Source: JBDTSW01 sp039930945 (GTDB lineage: Bacteria; Actinomycetota; Thermoleophilia; Solirubrobacterales; 70-9). From it: a stretch of 26,758 nt of DNA. How positions within the stretch are numbered: position 1 is the first letter of the stretch; each line of letters begins with the position of its first letter. The position numbers were made by a program, and so were the translations under genes. The notes under the pieces were generated by a model. That model was not told the DNA's origin. It searched no databases and saw nothing but the letters and a program-made list of their open reading frames with translations. The DNA is taken from assembly GCA_039930945.1 (NCBI GenBank), contig JBDTSW010000016.1, positions 1 through 26,758 on the forward strand, written 5' to 3'. Of this stretch, positions 1 through 7,183 are shown one piece after another.

Positions 1-63
1 CCTGACCTAGCGACCGCTGCTTGACACCGAGCCCTTCTTCATAGAGACGAGAAGCTGACCTAG
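1..63. other. short gene-free window edge with a small repeat
   Basis: No gene is visible here. The octamer TGACCTAG occurs at 3-10 and again at 56-63, and a small dyad (GCTGA/TCAGC, 54-67) lies over the end of the first leftward gene. The dyad might form a weak hairpin but has no T-tract. The function is unknown. Confidence 0.3.
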
Positions 64-288
64 TCAGCGGTTACGGCGATCCCGAAGCTCGTCGGCGTAC
101 TCCCGCCAGAAGCGATTCGAATAGGCGCAGAAGAGCACCCCCGCGCACGTGGCGATGGCTAGGCCGACAAGCGATCGGTTCCCGCTTGCCAGGTAAAACG
201 TTGCCGCGATCCCCGCCCCGATCGCCACGGCCCACCTGTCGAAGACGAACCAAGGTCGGCCCGCCGTGTCTTTCCGCTGCTCGGTCAC
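64..288 (-). CDS. small two-helix membrane protein, hypothetical
   Basis: This is a 74-residue open frame starting at GTG (286-288). Two hydrophobic stretches, about residues 19-36 and 39-57, would make two membrane helices. A charged C-terminal tail ending in DELRDRRNR would be expected on the cytoplasmic side by the positive-inside rule. Codon third positions are mostly G or C, as in the neighbouring real genes, which supports coding. No clear Shine-Dalgarno sequence precedes the start and I do not recognise the family. It stands alone at the window edge with a gene-poor stretch upstream. No function is assigned. Confidence 0.5.
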   Translation of the reverse strand: MTEQRKDTAGRPWFVFDRWAVAIGAGIAATFYLASGNRSLVGLAIATCAGVLFCAYSNRFWREYADELRDRRNR

Positions 289-619
289 ATGCGAACTATC
301 GACGATCTGGCCAGGAACCTCGAATGTGCGGCCTTAGACGAGAAGCGCATGAGGCGTTAGCGGAGGGTGGGTCGCCAAACTCGCCGCATAGGGTGGGAAG
401 GGCGACCCACCCCGTGCGGCCGACCCACTCGACCGGGGGCTTGGCGACTTTGTTCGCCTATTCCGAACGAACCCGCCAACCGGGTCGGGGTTTGGGCGCT
501 CCAGACGAGAAGCGCCTGTCCCCTGTGGGATTCCCGTCCTGTGACCTCCGCTCACATGGTTGCTCACGCCTGCCGATACGCATGACGTGAGCGCAAACGA
601 CTTCGCGCTCGTCCAGGGG
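289..619. other. 331-nt gene-free stretch with hairpin and short repeats
   Basis: No reading frame here has convincing protein character; the long frames crossing it look like GC-rich noise. It contains a perfect 12-bp inverted repeat (365-376 and 401-412) and two copies of the 13-mer AGACGAGAAGCGC (336-348 and 503-515). The first 11 bases of that 13-mer occur again at 45-55. It may hold the promoter of the SpoIIM-like gene, or a small RNA, or be decayed sequence. I cannot tell which. Confidence 0.5.
365..412. repeat. 12-bp perfect inverted repeat (strong hairpin)
   Basis: GGGTGGGTCGCC (365-376) is followed after 24 nt by its exact reverse complement GGCGACCCACCC (401-412). The stem would be very stable. 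There is no T-run on either strand, so a classical intrinsic terminator is not supported. TTGGCGAC at 441-448 could pair with part of the left arm, so an alternative fold is possible. Confidence 0.6.
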
Positions 620-1294
620 ATGAGCGATACGCGGGCGACCCTGCGTCGCTGGAACGATCGGCCGTGGCCCGCGATCCGCAGCTGGGTCGCCGGCGCCGCG
701 GCGGTCGCCGTCGCCCTGCTGGGTTGCGTCTGGGTGCTCGCGTCGGTCGCTCGGCCGGACCTGACCCCGATCTATCTCGCCGGAGTCGCCGGCGTCCCGG
801 TCGGTCCCATGGACGTCGCCGCGATCCTCTTTCGCAACTCGCTGGTGCTCTCCCTGCACGCGATGGCATGCGTCGCCGGCTTCATCGCCGGCAGCTCGCT
901 GGCGCTGGCCGCCACCAGGCGGCAGGGGCTCTCCAAGTGGGTTCACGAGAAGGCGAGGCCGATCGCCTTCGCCTGGGTGATCGCCGCCACCGGCTTCTCG
1001 CTGGCGACGCAGGCATACGTGCTCGGTTCCGACGGCGCGACGATCTCGAACCAGCTCGAGATCAGCCCCGCGGTCTTGGTCGTGACGGTCCTCCCGCACG
1101 CCCTGCCGGAGTTGACCGCCCTCTTCCTGCCGCTTGCCGCCTGGACGATCGCCAGCCGGCGCGAGGGGTGGGACGAGCTGCTCGCCGCGACCTTCGCCAC
1201 CACGGCACTGGCGATCCCGGTCCTGATCGTCGCCGCCAGCTGGGAGGCATTCATCTGGCCGCGGATCCTGGAGCTGGTCTCGCCGGTCGTCTGA
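620..1294 (+). CDS. SpoIIM/DUF95-like integral membrane protein
   Basis: A 224-residue polytopic membrane protein with hydrophobic segments near residues 22-42, 78-98, 113-133, 150-175 and 188-207. The layout and signature patches resemble the stage II sporulation protein M (DUF95) family: an Asn in a FRNSL patch (about 71-75), a central PHALPEL patch (159-165) and a closing WEAFIWP patch (208-214). These proteins occur widely in non-sporulating actinobacteria, so the name does not imply sporulation. The start is uncertain. The ATG at 620 follows GGGG directly with poor spacing, while an in-frame GTG at 587 and a TTG at 560 would extend the N-terminus. It converges on the crotonase gene with only 7 nt between stop codons. 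Family placement is by motif memory only, and function is unknown. Confidence 0.7.
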   Translation: MSDTRATLRRWNDRPWPAIRSWVAGAAAVAVALLGCVWVLASVARPDLTPIYLAGVAGVPVGPMDVAAILFRNSLVLSLHAMACVAGFIAGSSLALAATRRQGLSKWVHEKARPIAFAWVIAATGFSLATQAYVLGSDGATISNQLEISPAVLVVTVLPHALPELTALFLPLAAWTIASRREGWDELLAATFATTALAIPVLIVAASWEAFIWPRILELVSPVV

Positions 1295-1301
1295 ACGATC
1301 G

Positions 1302-2033
1302 TCAGGCGGCGCGGCCGGGCTTGTGGTCGGCCGGCTCGCCGAGCAGCGCGCGGGTGAAGACGCGCTTCTCCTCGTCGAAGAGGAAGCCCCAGAGGTGGCG
1401 ACGCTCGAGCTGGGTCCGGCGCTTGGTCTCCAGCATCGCCTCGCGCGGCAGTGCGGCGACCCGCGCCGCGAGCTTCATCGCCTGTTCGACGACGTCCCCG
1501 CGCACGACCTCGCGCACGATGCCGAGCCTGTGAGCCTCTCCAGCGTTGACGATCCGGCCCGTCAGGCACAGCTCCTGGGCGACCGTCGCCGGCAGTACGG
1601 CGCGCGCGGCCGCGTAGCTGGGCGGGATGCCTCGCGGAAGCTCGGGATAGCCGAAGGTCGCGGCGGCGGCGGCGACACGCAGGTCGCACAGCAGCGCCAG
1701 CGCGAAGCCGCCCGCCAGCGCCGGCCCGTTGACGGCGGCCACCACCGGGCAGCTGCAGTTGCTGACCGCTTCGAAGGCGAGGGTGCTGGTCTCGACCAGG
1801 CGCCGCTTGTGAGCGCGGTCGCCGCCGAACTGGTCCGTGTCCATCCCCGAGCAGAAGGCGGAGCCCGCGCCGGTCAGCACCACGCATCCCACGCCGCCGT
1901 CGCCGGAGATCGCGCCGAAGGCGTCACCGAGCTGCTCACGCAGCTCGATCGAGAGCGCGTTGCGCTTGTCGGGGCGCTGCAACGTCAACAGGGCGACGTC
2001 CCCGCGGTGCTCGATCGAGAGCAGGCCGGACAT
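1302..2033 (-). CDS. enoyl-CoA hydratase/isomerase (crotonase) family protein
   Basis: A 243-residue crotonase-fold protein, a normal length for the family, expected to hydrate or isomerise an enoyl-CoA in fatty-acid or related acyl-CoA catabolism in the cytoplasm. Visible features are the N-terminal RPDKRNAL patch, the oxyanion-hole segment AFCSGMD (59-65), the second oxyanion loop GPALAGG (103-109), and both catalytic-type glutamates: E131 in YPEL and E154 in QELCLTG. Having both glutamates fits a hydratase, but exact substrate specificity cannot be read from sequence. The ATG at 2033 is supported by a TAGGAT hexamer ending 7 nt upstream, suggesting a leaderless mRNA. A small Cys-rich gene lies 18 nt upstream on the same strand. 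Confidence 0.9.
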   Translation of the reverse strand: MSGLLSIEHRGDVALLTLQRPDKRNALSIELREQLGDAFGAISGDGGVGCVVLTGAGSAFCSGMDTDQFGGDRAHKRRLVETSTLAFEAVSNCSCPVVAAVNGPALAGGFALALLCDLRVAAAAATFGYPELPRGIPPSYAAARAVLPATVAQELCLTGRIVNAGEAHRLGIVREVVRGDVVEQAMKLAARVAALPREAMLETKRRTQLERRHLWGFLFDEEKRVFTRALLGEPADHKPGRAA

Positions 2034-2040
2034 GGCGGCG

Positions 2041-2046
2041 ATCCTA
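2041..2046 (-). promoter_or_regulatory. -10-like hexamer of the first crotonase gene
   Basis: TAGGAT on the minus strand ends 7 nt before the ATG, the spacing expected for leaderless transcription. No recognisable -35 is present. Confidence 0.5.
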
Positions 2047-2051
2047 CGGAC

Positions 2052-2252
2052 CTAGCGCGTGGAGCGGGTCCGGACGGGCCGGCGCCGGGCGGCGGAGACC
2101 GCGGTGACCTCGATCTCGCCGACCGGATCGGCGGCGAGAAGATCTGGCTGGAAGCGCCGGATCTGATCGGTGAGGCAGCGAGAGCAACTGCACTCGGGCA
2201 CCCCGATTCCGGTTCGGGGACAGGTGGGCATCGCCGAGCGCCGAGTCGCCAT
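2052..2252 (-). CDS. small Cys-cluster protein, hypothetical
   Basis: A 66-residue frame starting at ATG (2250-2252). Four cysteines are clustered near the N-terminus, C11, C21, C23 and C26, spaced C-X9-C-X-C-X2-C, which looks like a small zinc or other metal site. The middle of the protein is mixed and the C-terminus is Arg-rich. More than four fifths of its codons end in G or C, like the established genes here, which argues against noise. A TACTGT hexamer (2265-2270, minus strand) ends 12 nt upstream of the ATG and could be its -10. It lies upstream of the first crotonase gene on the same strand and is divergent from the HD-domain gene. I do not recognise the family. It could still be a chance frame. 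Confidence 0.5.
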   Translation of the reverse strand: MATRRSAMPTCPRTGIGVPECSCSRCLTDQIRRFQPDLLAADPVGEIEVTAVSAARRRPVRTRSTR

Positions 2253-2305
2253 CTGACCGTTGCCACAGTAAAGGCGGCGGGGGCGGGAAAACGCGGCGGC
2301 CGGGA

Positions 2306-2311
2306 TAGGCT
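2306..2311 (+). promoter_or_regulatory. -10-like hexamer of the HD-domain gene
   Basis: TAGGCT ends 6 nt before the GTG start at 2318, matching the leaderless pattern seen repeatedly in this window. No good -35 is visible. Confidence 0.45.
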
Positions 2312-2317
2312 GCCCCG

Positions 2318-3184
2318 GTGGCTGACGAGACGATCAGGCCGGAGGACGCCGTGGGCCCGGGCGAGCTCGGGCGCAAGCCCGCGGAGGCGATCGCCGGCGC
2401 CGCCGTGCGGGCGCCGACGAGGGGGAACCGAAAGCTCGAGGCGCTGCTTGACGGGATCAACGCGGACCCTCAGGTGCTCGCCTGGTGGCACATGGCCCAG
2501 GTGACCTCGGAACGCCTCGCCATGTCCGACCACTCGTGGGTGCACGTGCAGATCGTGCTCAACATCTCGCTGCGCCTGCTACGGCTGCTGTTCAAGGCCG
2601 GGGTGCAGCCGGCGCTGGTCGCCGACCACGGCATGCGCGACCGCGACGCCGAGGTTGTGGTCGCCTGCGGAGCGCTGCTTCACGACGTCGGCATGTCGAT
2701 CCACCGCGCCGACCACGAGGCCTTCAGTCTGTTCCTGGCCGAGGGCAAGCTGCGGGAACTGCTCGCCGACATCTACCCCGAGCCGGAGCGGACGGTGATC
2801 ATCTCGGAGGCGCTGCACACGATCATCGGCCATCGTCGCCGGGGCGAGCCCTACACGCTCGAGGCGGGCGTGGTCCGCGCCGCTGACGCGCTCGACATGG
2901 CACAGGGCCGCACCCGCCTTCCGGTCGAGTCCGGCCGGATGGGAATACACACGATCTCGGCCGCCGCGATCGACGACGTCACGATCTCGGCGGGGAAGAC
3001 GCGCGCCGTGCGGATCGAGATCGCGATGAACAACTCCGCCGGGATCTTCCAGGTGGACGACCTGCTGGCGACGAAGCTCCGCGGCACTCCGCTCTCCGAT
3101 CACGTCGAGGTGGTCGCCGCCGTCGAGGGCGAGACCGAGAAGCGGCTGCTGACCGAGTTCCGGATCGGCGGCGAGGAAGCCTAG
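2318..3184 (+). CDS. HD-domain protein (putative metal-dependent phosphohydrolase)
   Basis: A 288-residue soluble protein. The HD superfamily metal-site pattern is visible in order: H72 (SDHSWVH), H122-D123 (LLHDVGM), further histidines at 133, 167 and 172 (ALHTIIGH), and an aspartate in RAADALDM (D190 or D193). HD proteins of this kind hydrolyse phosphate esters of nucleotides or similar molecules, but the substrate cannot be inferred. The first 40 residues are polar and low in complexity. The GTG start is supported by a TAGGCT hexamer 6 nt upstream, and an SD is absent. Its stop codon overlaps that of the convergent second crotonase gene (shared CTAG, 3181-3184). Confidence 0.85.
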   Translation: MADETIRPEDAVGPGELGRKPAEAIAGAAVRAPTRGNRKLEALLDGINADPQVLAWWHMAQVTSERLAMSDHSWVHVQIVLNISLRLLRLLFKAGVQPALVADHGMRDRDAEVVVACGALLHDVGMSIHRADHEAFSLFLAEGKLRELLADIYPEPERTVIISEALHTIIGHRRRGEPYTLEAGVVRAADALDMAQGRTRLPVESGRMGIHTISAAAIDDVTISAGKTRAVRIEIAMNNSAGIFQVDDLLATKLRGTPLSDHVEVVAAVEGETEKRLLTEFRIGGEEA

Positions 3185-3987
3185 ACGCCGGTGCCCTCGC
3201 CGCCGCGCCCCTCGCCCTCGGCGAAACGCGCGGCTCCCTGGACCCCGGTGGTGACGGACTCGCGGCCCAGCCTCGCCTCCAGCGCCAGCGCTTCGTCCAG
3301 GGGCAGCCCCGCGCCCTCGATCGCGGCGCGGCGGTCTGAGAGCATCGTCGTCTGCGGGAAGGAGGCGAGGCCCTCGGCTATCTCCAGCGCGCGAGCGAGG
3401 TGCAGGCCGTCGCCGACGACCTCGTTCAGAAGCCCCCAGGAATGCGCCTCGGAGGCCTCGATGATGCGGCCGGTGAGGATCAGCTCCAGAGCCCGGCCCA
3501 TGCCGACGACTGGCGGCAGCCGCTGGGTGCCGCCGTCGATCAGCGGGACTCCCCATCGGCGCTCGGGATAGCCCATCCGGGAGCTCGCCGTGCCGATCCG
3601 AAGGTCGCACCACAGCGCGACCTCGAGCCCACCGGCGAGACACCAGCCGGAGATCGCCGCGATCGTCGGCTTCGAGGCGGTCAGCCGAGTGAATCCCATC
3701 GGGCCCGCCGGAAGGGCGTCCAGCCACTCGTCGACGGCGGCCATCGGATCGTCACCCTCGAACGAGTAGCCGCGCTCGGCGACCGCCTTCAGGTCGGCCC
3801 CGGCGCAGAACGCCTCCGTTCCGGAGCCGGTGACGACCAGGACCCGCGCCTCGGGGTCGTCCTCGAAGCGCCGAAAGCCCGCGAGCAACAACCCGGCCGT
3901 CTCCTCGTCCACCGCGTTCCGGCGCTGTGGACGGGTGATGGTCAGAACCGCGGCGGCCCCGCGCCGGTCATAGCTGACCTTGGGCAT
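3181..3987 (-). CDS. enoyl-CoA hydratase/isomerase (crotonase) family protein
   Basis: A 268-residue crotonase-family protein, a paralogue of the one at 1302-2033 but clearly diverged. The first oxyanion segment AFCAGADL (59-66), the loop SGWCLAGG (113-120) and both glutamates, E142 (YPERRWG) and E168 (LELILTG), are present, with the typical GGTQRLP patch between them. This supports hydratase-type chemistry on an acyl-CoA, with unknown substrate. The C-terminal tail is Gly/Glu-rich (about the last 15 residues) and probably disordered. The ATG start is backed by TAGAGT ending 7 nt upstream. It converges with the HD-domain gene, the stops overlapping by 4 nt, and it is divergent from the antiporter gene, separated by 39 nt. 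Confidence 0.9.
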   Translation of the reverse strand: MPKVSYDRRGAAAVLTITRPQRRNAVDEETAGLLLAGFRRFEDDPEARVLVVTGSGTEAFCAGADLKAVAERGYSFEGDDPMAAVDEWLDALPAGPMGFTRLTASKPTIAAISGWCLAGGLEVALWCDLRIGTASSRMGYPERRWGVPLIDGGTQRLPPVVGMGRALELILTGRIIEASEAHSWGLLNEVVGDGLHLARALEIAEGLASFPQTTMLSDRRAAIEGAGLPLDEALALEARLGRESVTTGVQGAARFAEGEGRGGEGTGV

Positions 3988-3994
3988 GGCATGG

Positions 3995-4000
3995 ACTCTA
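3995..4000 (-). promoter_or_regulatory. -10-like hexamer of the second crotonase gene
   Basis: TAGAGT on the minus strand ends 7 nt before the ATG. It lies in the 39-nt gap shared with the divergent antiporter gene, so the two promoters must be very close. Confidence 0.45.
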
Positions 4001-4026
4001 GTTCGGCGCCCTGAAAGAGTGGCACG

Positions 4027-5802
4027 ATGGGCCAGACGGTTCTGATCGCAGGGGGGCTGATGGCGTTCGCGCTGCTCGCCTCCTTCCTGGCCAGCAGGAT
4101 CCGAGTCCCCGGGCTCGTGCTCTTCCTGGCGATTGGCATGGTGGTCGGCTCCGACGGCCTCGGATGGATCAGCTTCTCCGACTACTCCCTGGCCAGGGAC
4201 GTAGGCCTGATAGCGCTGGCGCTGATCCTCTTCGAGGGCGGCCTCGCAGCCGGGTTCGCCGAGGTTAGGCCGGTCTTGCGCCCGGCGATCGCGCTGGCGA
4301 CGCTGGGCACCCTGGCGACCGCGGCGATCACGGGTCTGGCCGCCGCCTGGCTGTTCGACCTGACGACGCTGGAGGGCCTGCTGCTGGGCTCGATCGTGGC
4401 CTCGACCGACGCGGCCGCGGTCTTCGCCGTGCTGCGCACCTCGAGCCTACGCCGGCGCCTGGCCCGCACCCTGGAGGGGGAGGCGGGGTTCAACGACCCC
4501 CTCACCGCCCTGCTGGTGATCGGCTTCATCGACTGGATCCAGAAGCCCGACTACGGCGCCCTCGACATGCTCGGGCTGCTCGGCGTCGAGCTGGCGATCG
4601 GCCTGATCGTCGGCCTGGCGATCGGATGGCTGGCCGTGCAGGCCTTCCGTCGCCTCGAGTTCGCCGCCACCGGCCTGTACCCGGTGGCGTCGGTCACCGC
4701 GGCGGCGCTGTCCTATGGGCTCGCTGACGTCGCTCACGGCTCGGGCCTGCTCGCCGTCTTCCTCACGGGGATGGTGCTCGGCTCCGCCCGGATTCCGGCG
4801 AAGCGGTCGGTCGTCAGCTTCCACGAGGGCCTGGCCTGGGTCGCGCAGCTCTCGATGTTCCTCATCCTCGGCCTGCTGGTGCTTCCCTCCGAGCTTGGGA
4901 GCGTCGCCTTCGAAGGCACGGCGCTGGCGATCATCCTCGCCCTCGTGGCCAGGCCGGTCGCGGCATTTCTGTCGACGATGGGATCGGGCTTCTCGCTCGC
5001 CGAGCGGACGATGCTGGGCTGGGCGGGGCTGCGCGGTGCGATCCCCGTGGTCTTCGCGACCTTCGCCGTGACCGAGGGCGTCGGCCAGGGGGTCGAGCTG
5101 TTCAACATCGTCTTCTTCGCGGTGCTGCTGTCGACCGTCGTCCAGGGCGCGACGATCGAGCCCGTGGCTCGCGCCCTCGGGGTGACCACCACCCAGCCGG
5201 CGCTCCCGCGCCCACTCGCCGAGACCGGGACGATCAGGGCCCTGGGCGCCGAGGTGGTCGAGTACCCGGTCGCCGACGACGACGCCGCGGCGGGCGCGCG
5301 GGTGCGCGACCTGGGACTGCCGCGCGATGCCTTGGTGAACGTGATCGTTCGCGGCGACCGCGCCTTGCCGCCACGGGGATCGACCCGGATCGCGGCTCAA
5401 GACCGGCTCCACATCGTCGTCAGCCAGGGGGCTGCCACCGACCTGGACGAGCTCCTCGACCGCTGGCGCGAGGGCCCGCTGGGACCCCCGCCGAGGCCCC
5501 GGCCAAGGCTTCGCGGTGGGCTGCCGGTCTTCACCGTGCGCCGCTGGGAGGCCTCCGACGGCGATCGCTCGCGGCCCGCGTCGGTCGCCGGCAGGCGCGT
5601 GGTCGAGCACCTGCGCACCCGCCACGACACCGAGGGGGCGCTGGTCGTGCTCGAGGACGGCCGCTACGCGGTCTCGGGGCCGCTGCTGGTGATCGGCAGC
5701 GCGAGCCAGGTACAGCACCATGCCCGCAAGCGGCTGCGGCTGGCTGCCGACGACGCGGAGGTCGCCTGGTGGCAGGAGGTGATCGGCGCCCTCGCCGCGT
5801 GA
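4027..5802 (+). CDS. NhaP2/CvrA-type cation/proton antiporter with TrkA-C domain
   Basis: A 591-residue inner-membrane CPA1-type antiporter. About the first 385 residues form many hydrophobic helices with family hallmarks: a FEGG patch (69-72), STDAAAVF (126-133), EGEAGFNDP with the exchange-site-type Asp at 157 (150-158) and WAGLRGAIP (332-340). Residues about 405-467 look like a TrkA-C (RCK-C) regulatory domain, which binds ligands in related K+ channels and K+/H+ antiporters. The last ~110 residues are a further soluble extension with an Arg/Pro-rich linker and a VFTVRRW-to-VIGSASQV module. The likely role is K+ or Na+ export in exchange for protons; ion preference is not readable. It starts at ATG 4027 with a weak purine-rich SD (AAAGAG). 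Confidence 0.9.
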   Translation: MGQTVLIAGGLMAFALLASFLASRIRVPGLVLFLAIGMVVGSDGLGWISFSDYSLARDVGLIALALILFEGGLAAGFAEVRPVLRPAIALATLGTLATAAITGLAAAWLFDLTTLEGLLLGSIVASTDAAAVFAVLRTSSLRRRLARTLEGEAGFNDPLTALLVIGFIDWIQKPDYGALDMLGLLGVELAIGLIVGLAIGWLAVQAFRRLEFAATGLYPVASVTAAALSYGLADVAHGSGLLAVFLTGMVLGSARIPAKRSVVSFHEGLAWVAQLSMFLILGLLVLPSELGSVAFEGTALAIILALVARPVAAFLSTMGSGFSLAERTMLGWAGLRGAIPVVFATFAVTEGVGQGVELFNIVFFAVLLSTVVQGATIEPVARALGVTTTQPALPRPLAETGTIRALGAEVVEYPVADDDAAAGARVRDLGLPRDALVNVIVRGDRALPPRGSTRIAAQDRLHIVVSQGAATDLDELLDRWREGPLGPPPRPRPRLRGGLPVFTVRRWEASDGDRSRPASVAGRRVVEHLRTRHDTEGALVVLEDGRYAVSGPLLVIGSASQVQHHARKRLRLAADDAEVAWWQEVIGALAA

Positions 5803-5817
5803 GCGGCGGGCCCGGAC

Positions 5818-6072
5818 CTAGGGTCGGCGCAGGCGCTCGAGTTCCTCGCGCATGCGTTCCTTGCGCCCGTCGAGGCGCCCCTGGATCAGGGAGAGGACGA
5901 TGACGAGGACGCTGAAGAAGATCATCACGCCGAAGGCGAAGAAGGTGACCACCTTGTCGTCGGTGCGGCCCCAGAGGCCGACGCCGTCGGCGGCCAGGGC
6001 GGCCGGGGCGGTCGCCAACCCGGCGACCAGCGCGAGGCTGAGAAGCGCGAGAAGCCTGCGGGCGTGGTTCAC
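5818..6072 (-). CDS. small exported/membrane protein, hypothetical
   Basis: An 84-residue protein starting at GTG (6070-6072). Residues 1-28 form a signal peptide-like segment: positive NHARR, a hydrophobic core, and an APAALAA-D cleavage-like site. A single strong membrane helix follows at about 42-64, then a highly charged tail (GRKERMREELERLRR) that probably lies in the cytoplasm. TAGAGT (6080-6085, minus strand) ends 7 nt before the start, consistent with a leaderless message. It sits between the antiporter gene (convergent, 15 nt apart) and uppP upstream on the same strand. I do not recognise the family. Size and topology resemble small stress or subunit membrane proteins, but nothing more can be said. 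Confidence 0.7.
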   Translation of the reverse strand: MNHARRLLALLSLALVAGLATAPAALAADGVGLWGRTDDKVVTFFAFGVMIFFSVLVIVLSLIQGRLDGRKERMREELERLRRP

Positions 6073-6079
6073 GCCGCGA

Positions 6080-6085
6080 ACTCTA
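6080..6085 (-). promoter_or_regulatory. -10-like hexamer of the 84-aa membrane protein gene
   Basis: TAGAGT on the minus strand ends 7 nt before the GTG start. It is identical in sequence and spacing to the hexamer before the second crotonase gene. Confidence 0.45.
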
Positions 6086-6115
6086 CCGCGGCCGCGGTCG
6101 CCGCCGAGCGGCCGC

Positions 6116-6931
6116 TCAGCTGATCGCGCCCGACGCGGCGAGCACGATCACGAGCACGCCGAGGGGTATCCGGTAGGCGACGAAGACCCTCAGCGAGTGG
6201 TTGACCAGATACCGCAGCAGCCAGGCGATTGCGGCATAGCCGGAGGCGAAAGCAACCAGCGTGGCGAGGATCGTCGCGCCGATCGAGGCACTGTCGCCGC
6301 CGCCGATGTCGCGCAGCTCGAACAGCCCGCTGAGGACGACCGCGGGGACCGAGAGCAGGAACGAGTAGCGAGCCGCCGCGGTCCGGTCAAAGCCCCGGAA
6401 CAGCCCGGCCGAGATCGTCGCCCCCGAGCGCGAGACGCCCGGAATCAGCGCCAGCGCCTGGGCGAAGCCGATGAAGGCCCCGTCGCGCGCGTTCATCGTC
6501 GTCAGCTCGCGCCGGCGCGAGCTGACGTGCTCGGCCAGCAGCATCACAAGCGAGAACAGGATCAGCGCCGAGCCGATCAGGTAGAGGTCGCGCGCCCCGG
6601 ACTCGATCTGATCGGAGAAGACGAAGCCGAAAATCGAGATCGGGATCGTCCCGAGGACGATGAACCAGCCGAGGTTGGCCTCGTGGCTGCGCTGGCGGAA
6701 GGGGACGCGAAGCTCGCGCAGCCAGGCCACGCCGATTCGCCACAGGTCGCGCCGGAAGTACAGCAGCACCGCCGCCATCGTCCCCAGCTGGATCACCGCC
6801 GTGAAGGCGGCGCCCGGGTCCTCCCAGCCGAACAGCGCGGGGGCGATGCGGAGATGGCCGCTGGAGGAGATCGGCAGGAACTCTGTCAGCCCCTGGACGA
6901 GGCCGAGGACGATGGCCTCGATGGCGCTCAC
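6116..6931 (-). CDS. uppP: undecaprenyl-diphosphatase UppP (BacA family)
   Basis: A 271-residue polytopic membrane protein, normal length for BacA/UppP, which dephosphorylates undecaprenyl pyrophosphate to recycle the lipid carrier for peptidoglycan and other envelope polymers. Both family signatures are intact: QGLTEFLPISSSGH (13-26) with its catalytic-type Glu (E17) and His (H26), and PGVSRSGAT (164-172) with Arg168. About eight hydrophobic helices surround them. The start is GTG at 6931, and a TAGCCT hexamer ends 9 nt upstream. It is divergent from the PhoB-like regulator gene. Because the enzyme releases phosphate, proximity to the pst genes is interesting but may be chance. Confidence 0.95.
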   Translation of the reverse strand: MSAIEAIVLGLVQGLTEFLPISSSGHLRIAPALFGWEDPGAAFTAVIQLGTMAAVLLYFRRDLWRIGVAWLRELRVPFRQRSHEANLGWFIVLGTIPISIFGFVFSDQIESGARDLYLIGSALILFSLVMLLAEHVSSRRRELTTMNARDGAFIGFAQALALIPGVSRSGATISAGLFRGFDRTAAARYSFLLSVPAVVLSGLFELRDIGGGDSASIGATILATLVAFASGYAAIAWLLRYLVNHSLRVFVAYRIPLGVLVIVLAASGAIS

Positions 6932-6940
6932 AGCGCCCTG

Positions 6941-6946
6941 AGGCTA
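6941..6946 (-). promoter_or_regulatory. -10-like hexamer of uppP
   Basis: TAGCCT on the minus strand ends 9 nt before the GTG start of uppP. No convincing -35 is present. Confidence 0.4.
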
Positions 6947-6972
6947 GTTGCTCGGGACCGGGGCCGTTGCCT

Positions 6973-7047
6973 GCGCCCCCGAAAAGAGGGGGCGCGCGAC
7001 CCGGGGCAGGGAGTGAGGGTCGCGCGCCGCACGAGAGAGGATCTCGT
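6973..7047. repeat. cluster of three perfect hairpins between uppP and the PhoB-like gene
   Basis: Three perfect inverted repeats follow each other: an 8-bp stem (6973-6980 with 6988-6995, 7-nt loop), an 11-bp stem (6992-7002 with 7017-7027, 14-nt loop) and a 6-bp stem (7031-7036 with 7042-7047, 5-nt loop). The first two share 4 nt, so they compete or are shortened when both form. The cluster lies between the two inferred divergent promoters. It would therefore not be in either mRNA unless other promoters exist. A small RNA or a protein-binding or topological element are possibilities. Confidence 0.55.
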
Positions 7048-7077
7048 GGCTCGGCAGTTTCTTCATCGGGCGTGGGC

Positions 7078-7121
7078 ACCCGGTGAAGATCCGGATAGGC
7101 CCCTGTAAAAGTTCTGTGAAC
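7078..7121 (+). promoter_or_regulatory. PHO-box-like 11-bp direct repeats upstream of the PhoB-like gene
   Basis: Read on the plus strand, CTGTAAAA (7103-7110) and CTGTGAAC (7114-7121) start exactly 11 nt apart, as in the E. coli Pho box. Read on the minus strand, units of 11 nt begin with GTTCACAG (7121), TTTTACAG (7110), a degenerate unit (7099) and CTTCACCG (7088), as in Streptomyces PHO boxes. The element ends 3 nt before a -35-like TTGGAT. This suggests autoregulation by the adjacent response regulator. Confidence 0.65.
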
Positions 7122-7124
7122 GGA

Positions 7125-7154
7125 TTGGATCGCCGCGCCTCCGCGCTCTACCAT
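7125..7154 (+). promoter_or_regulatory. promoter of the PhoB-like regulator
   Basis: TTGGAT (7125-7130), an 18-nt spacer and TACCAT (7149-7154) form a good sigma-70-type promoter. It lies directly downstream of the PHO-box-like repeats. Transcription would start near 7160, leaving a short leader that carries the GGGGGC ribosome site before ATG 7184. Confidence 0.55.
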
Positions 7155-7183
7155 TGAGCGTGCTCCGGCACTTGGGGGCAGGC

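Noticed and set aside
458..1099. 213-residue leftward frame opposite the SpoIIM-like gene
   Set aside because: Composition is Arg/Gly/Asp-rich without hydrophobic cores, as expected for the antisense of a GC-rich membrane-protein gene.
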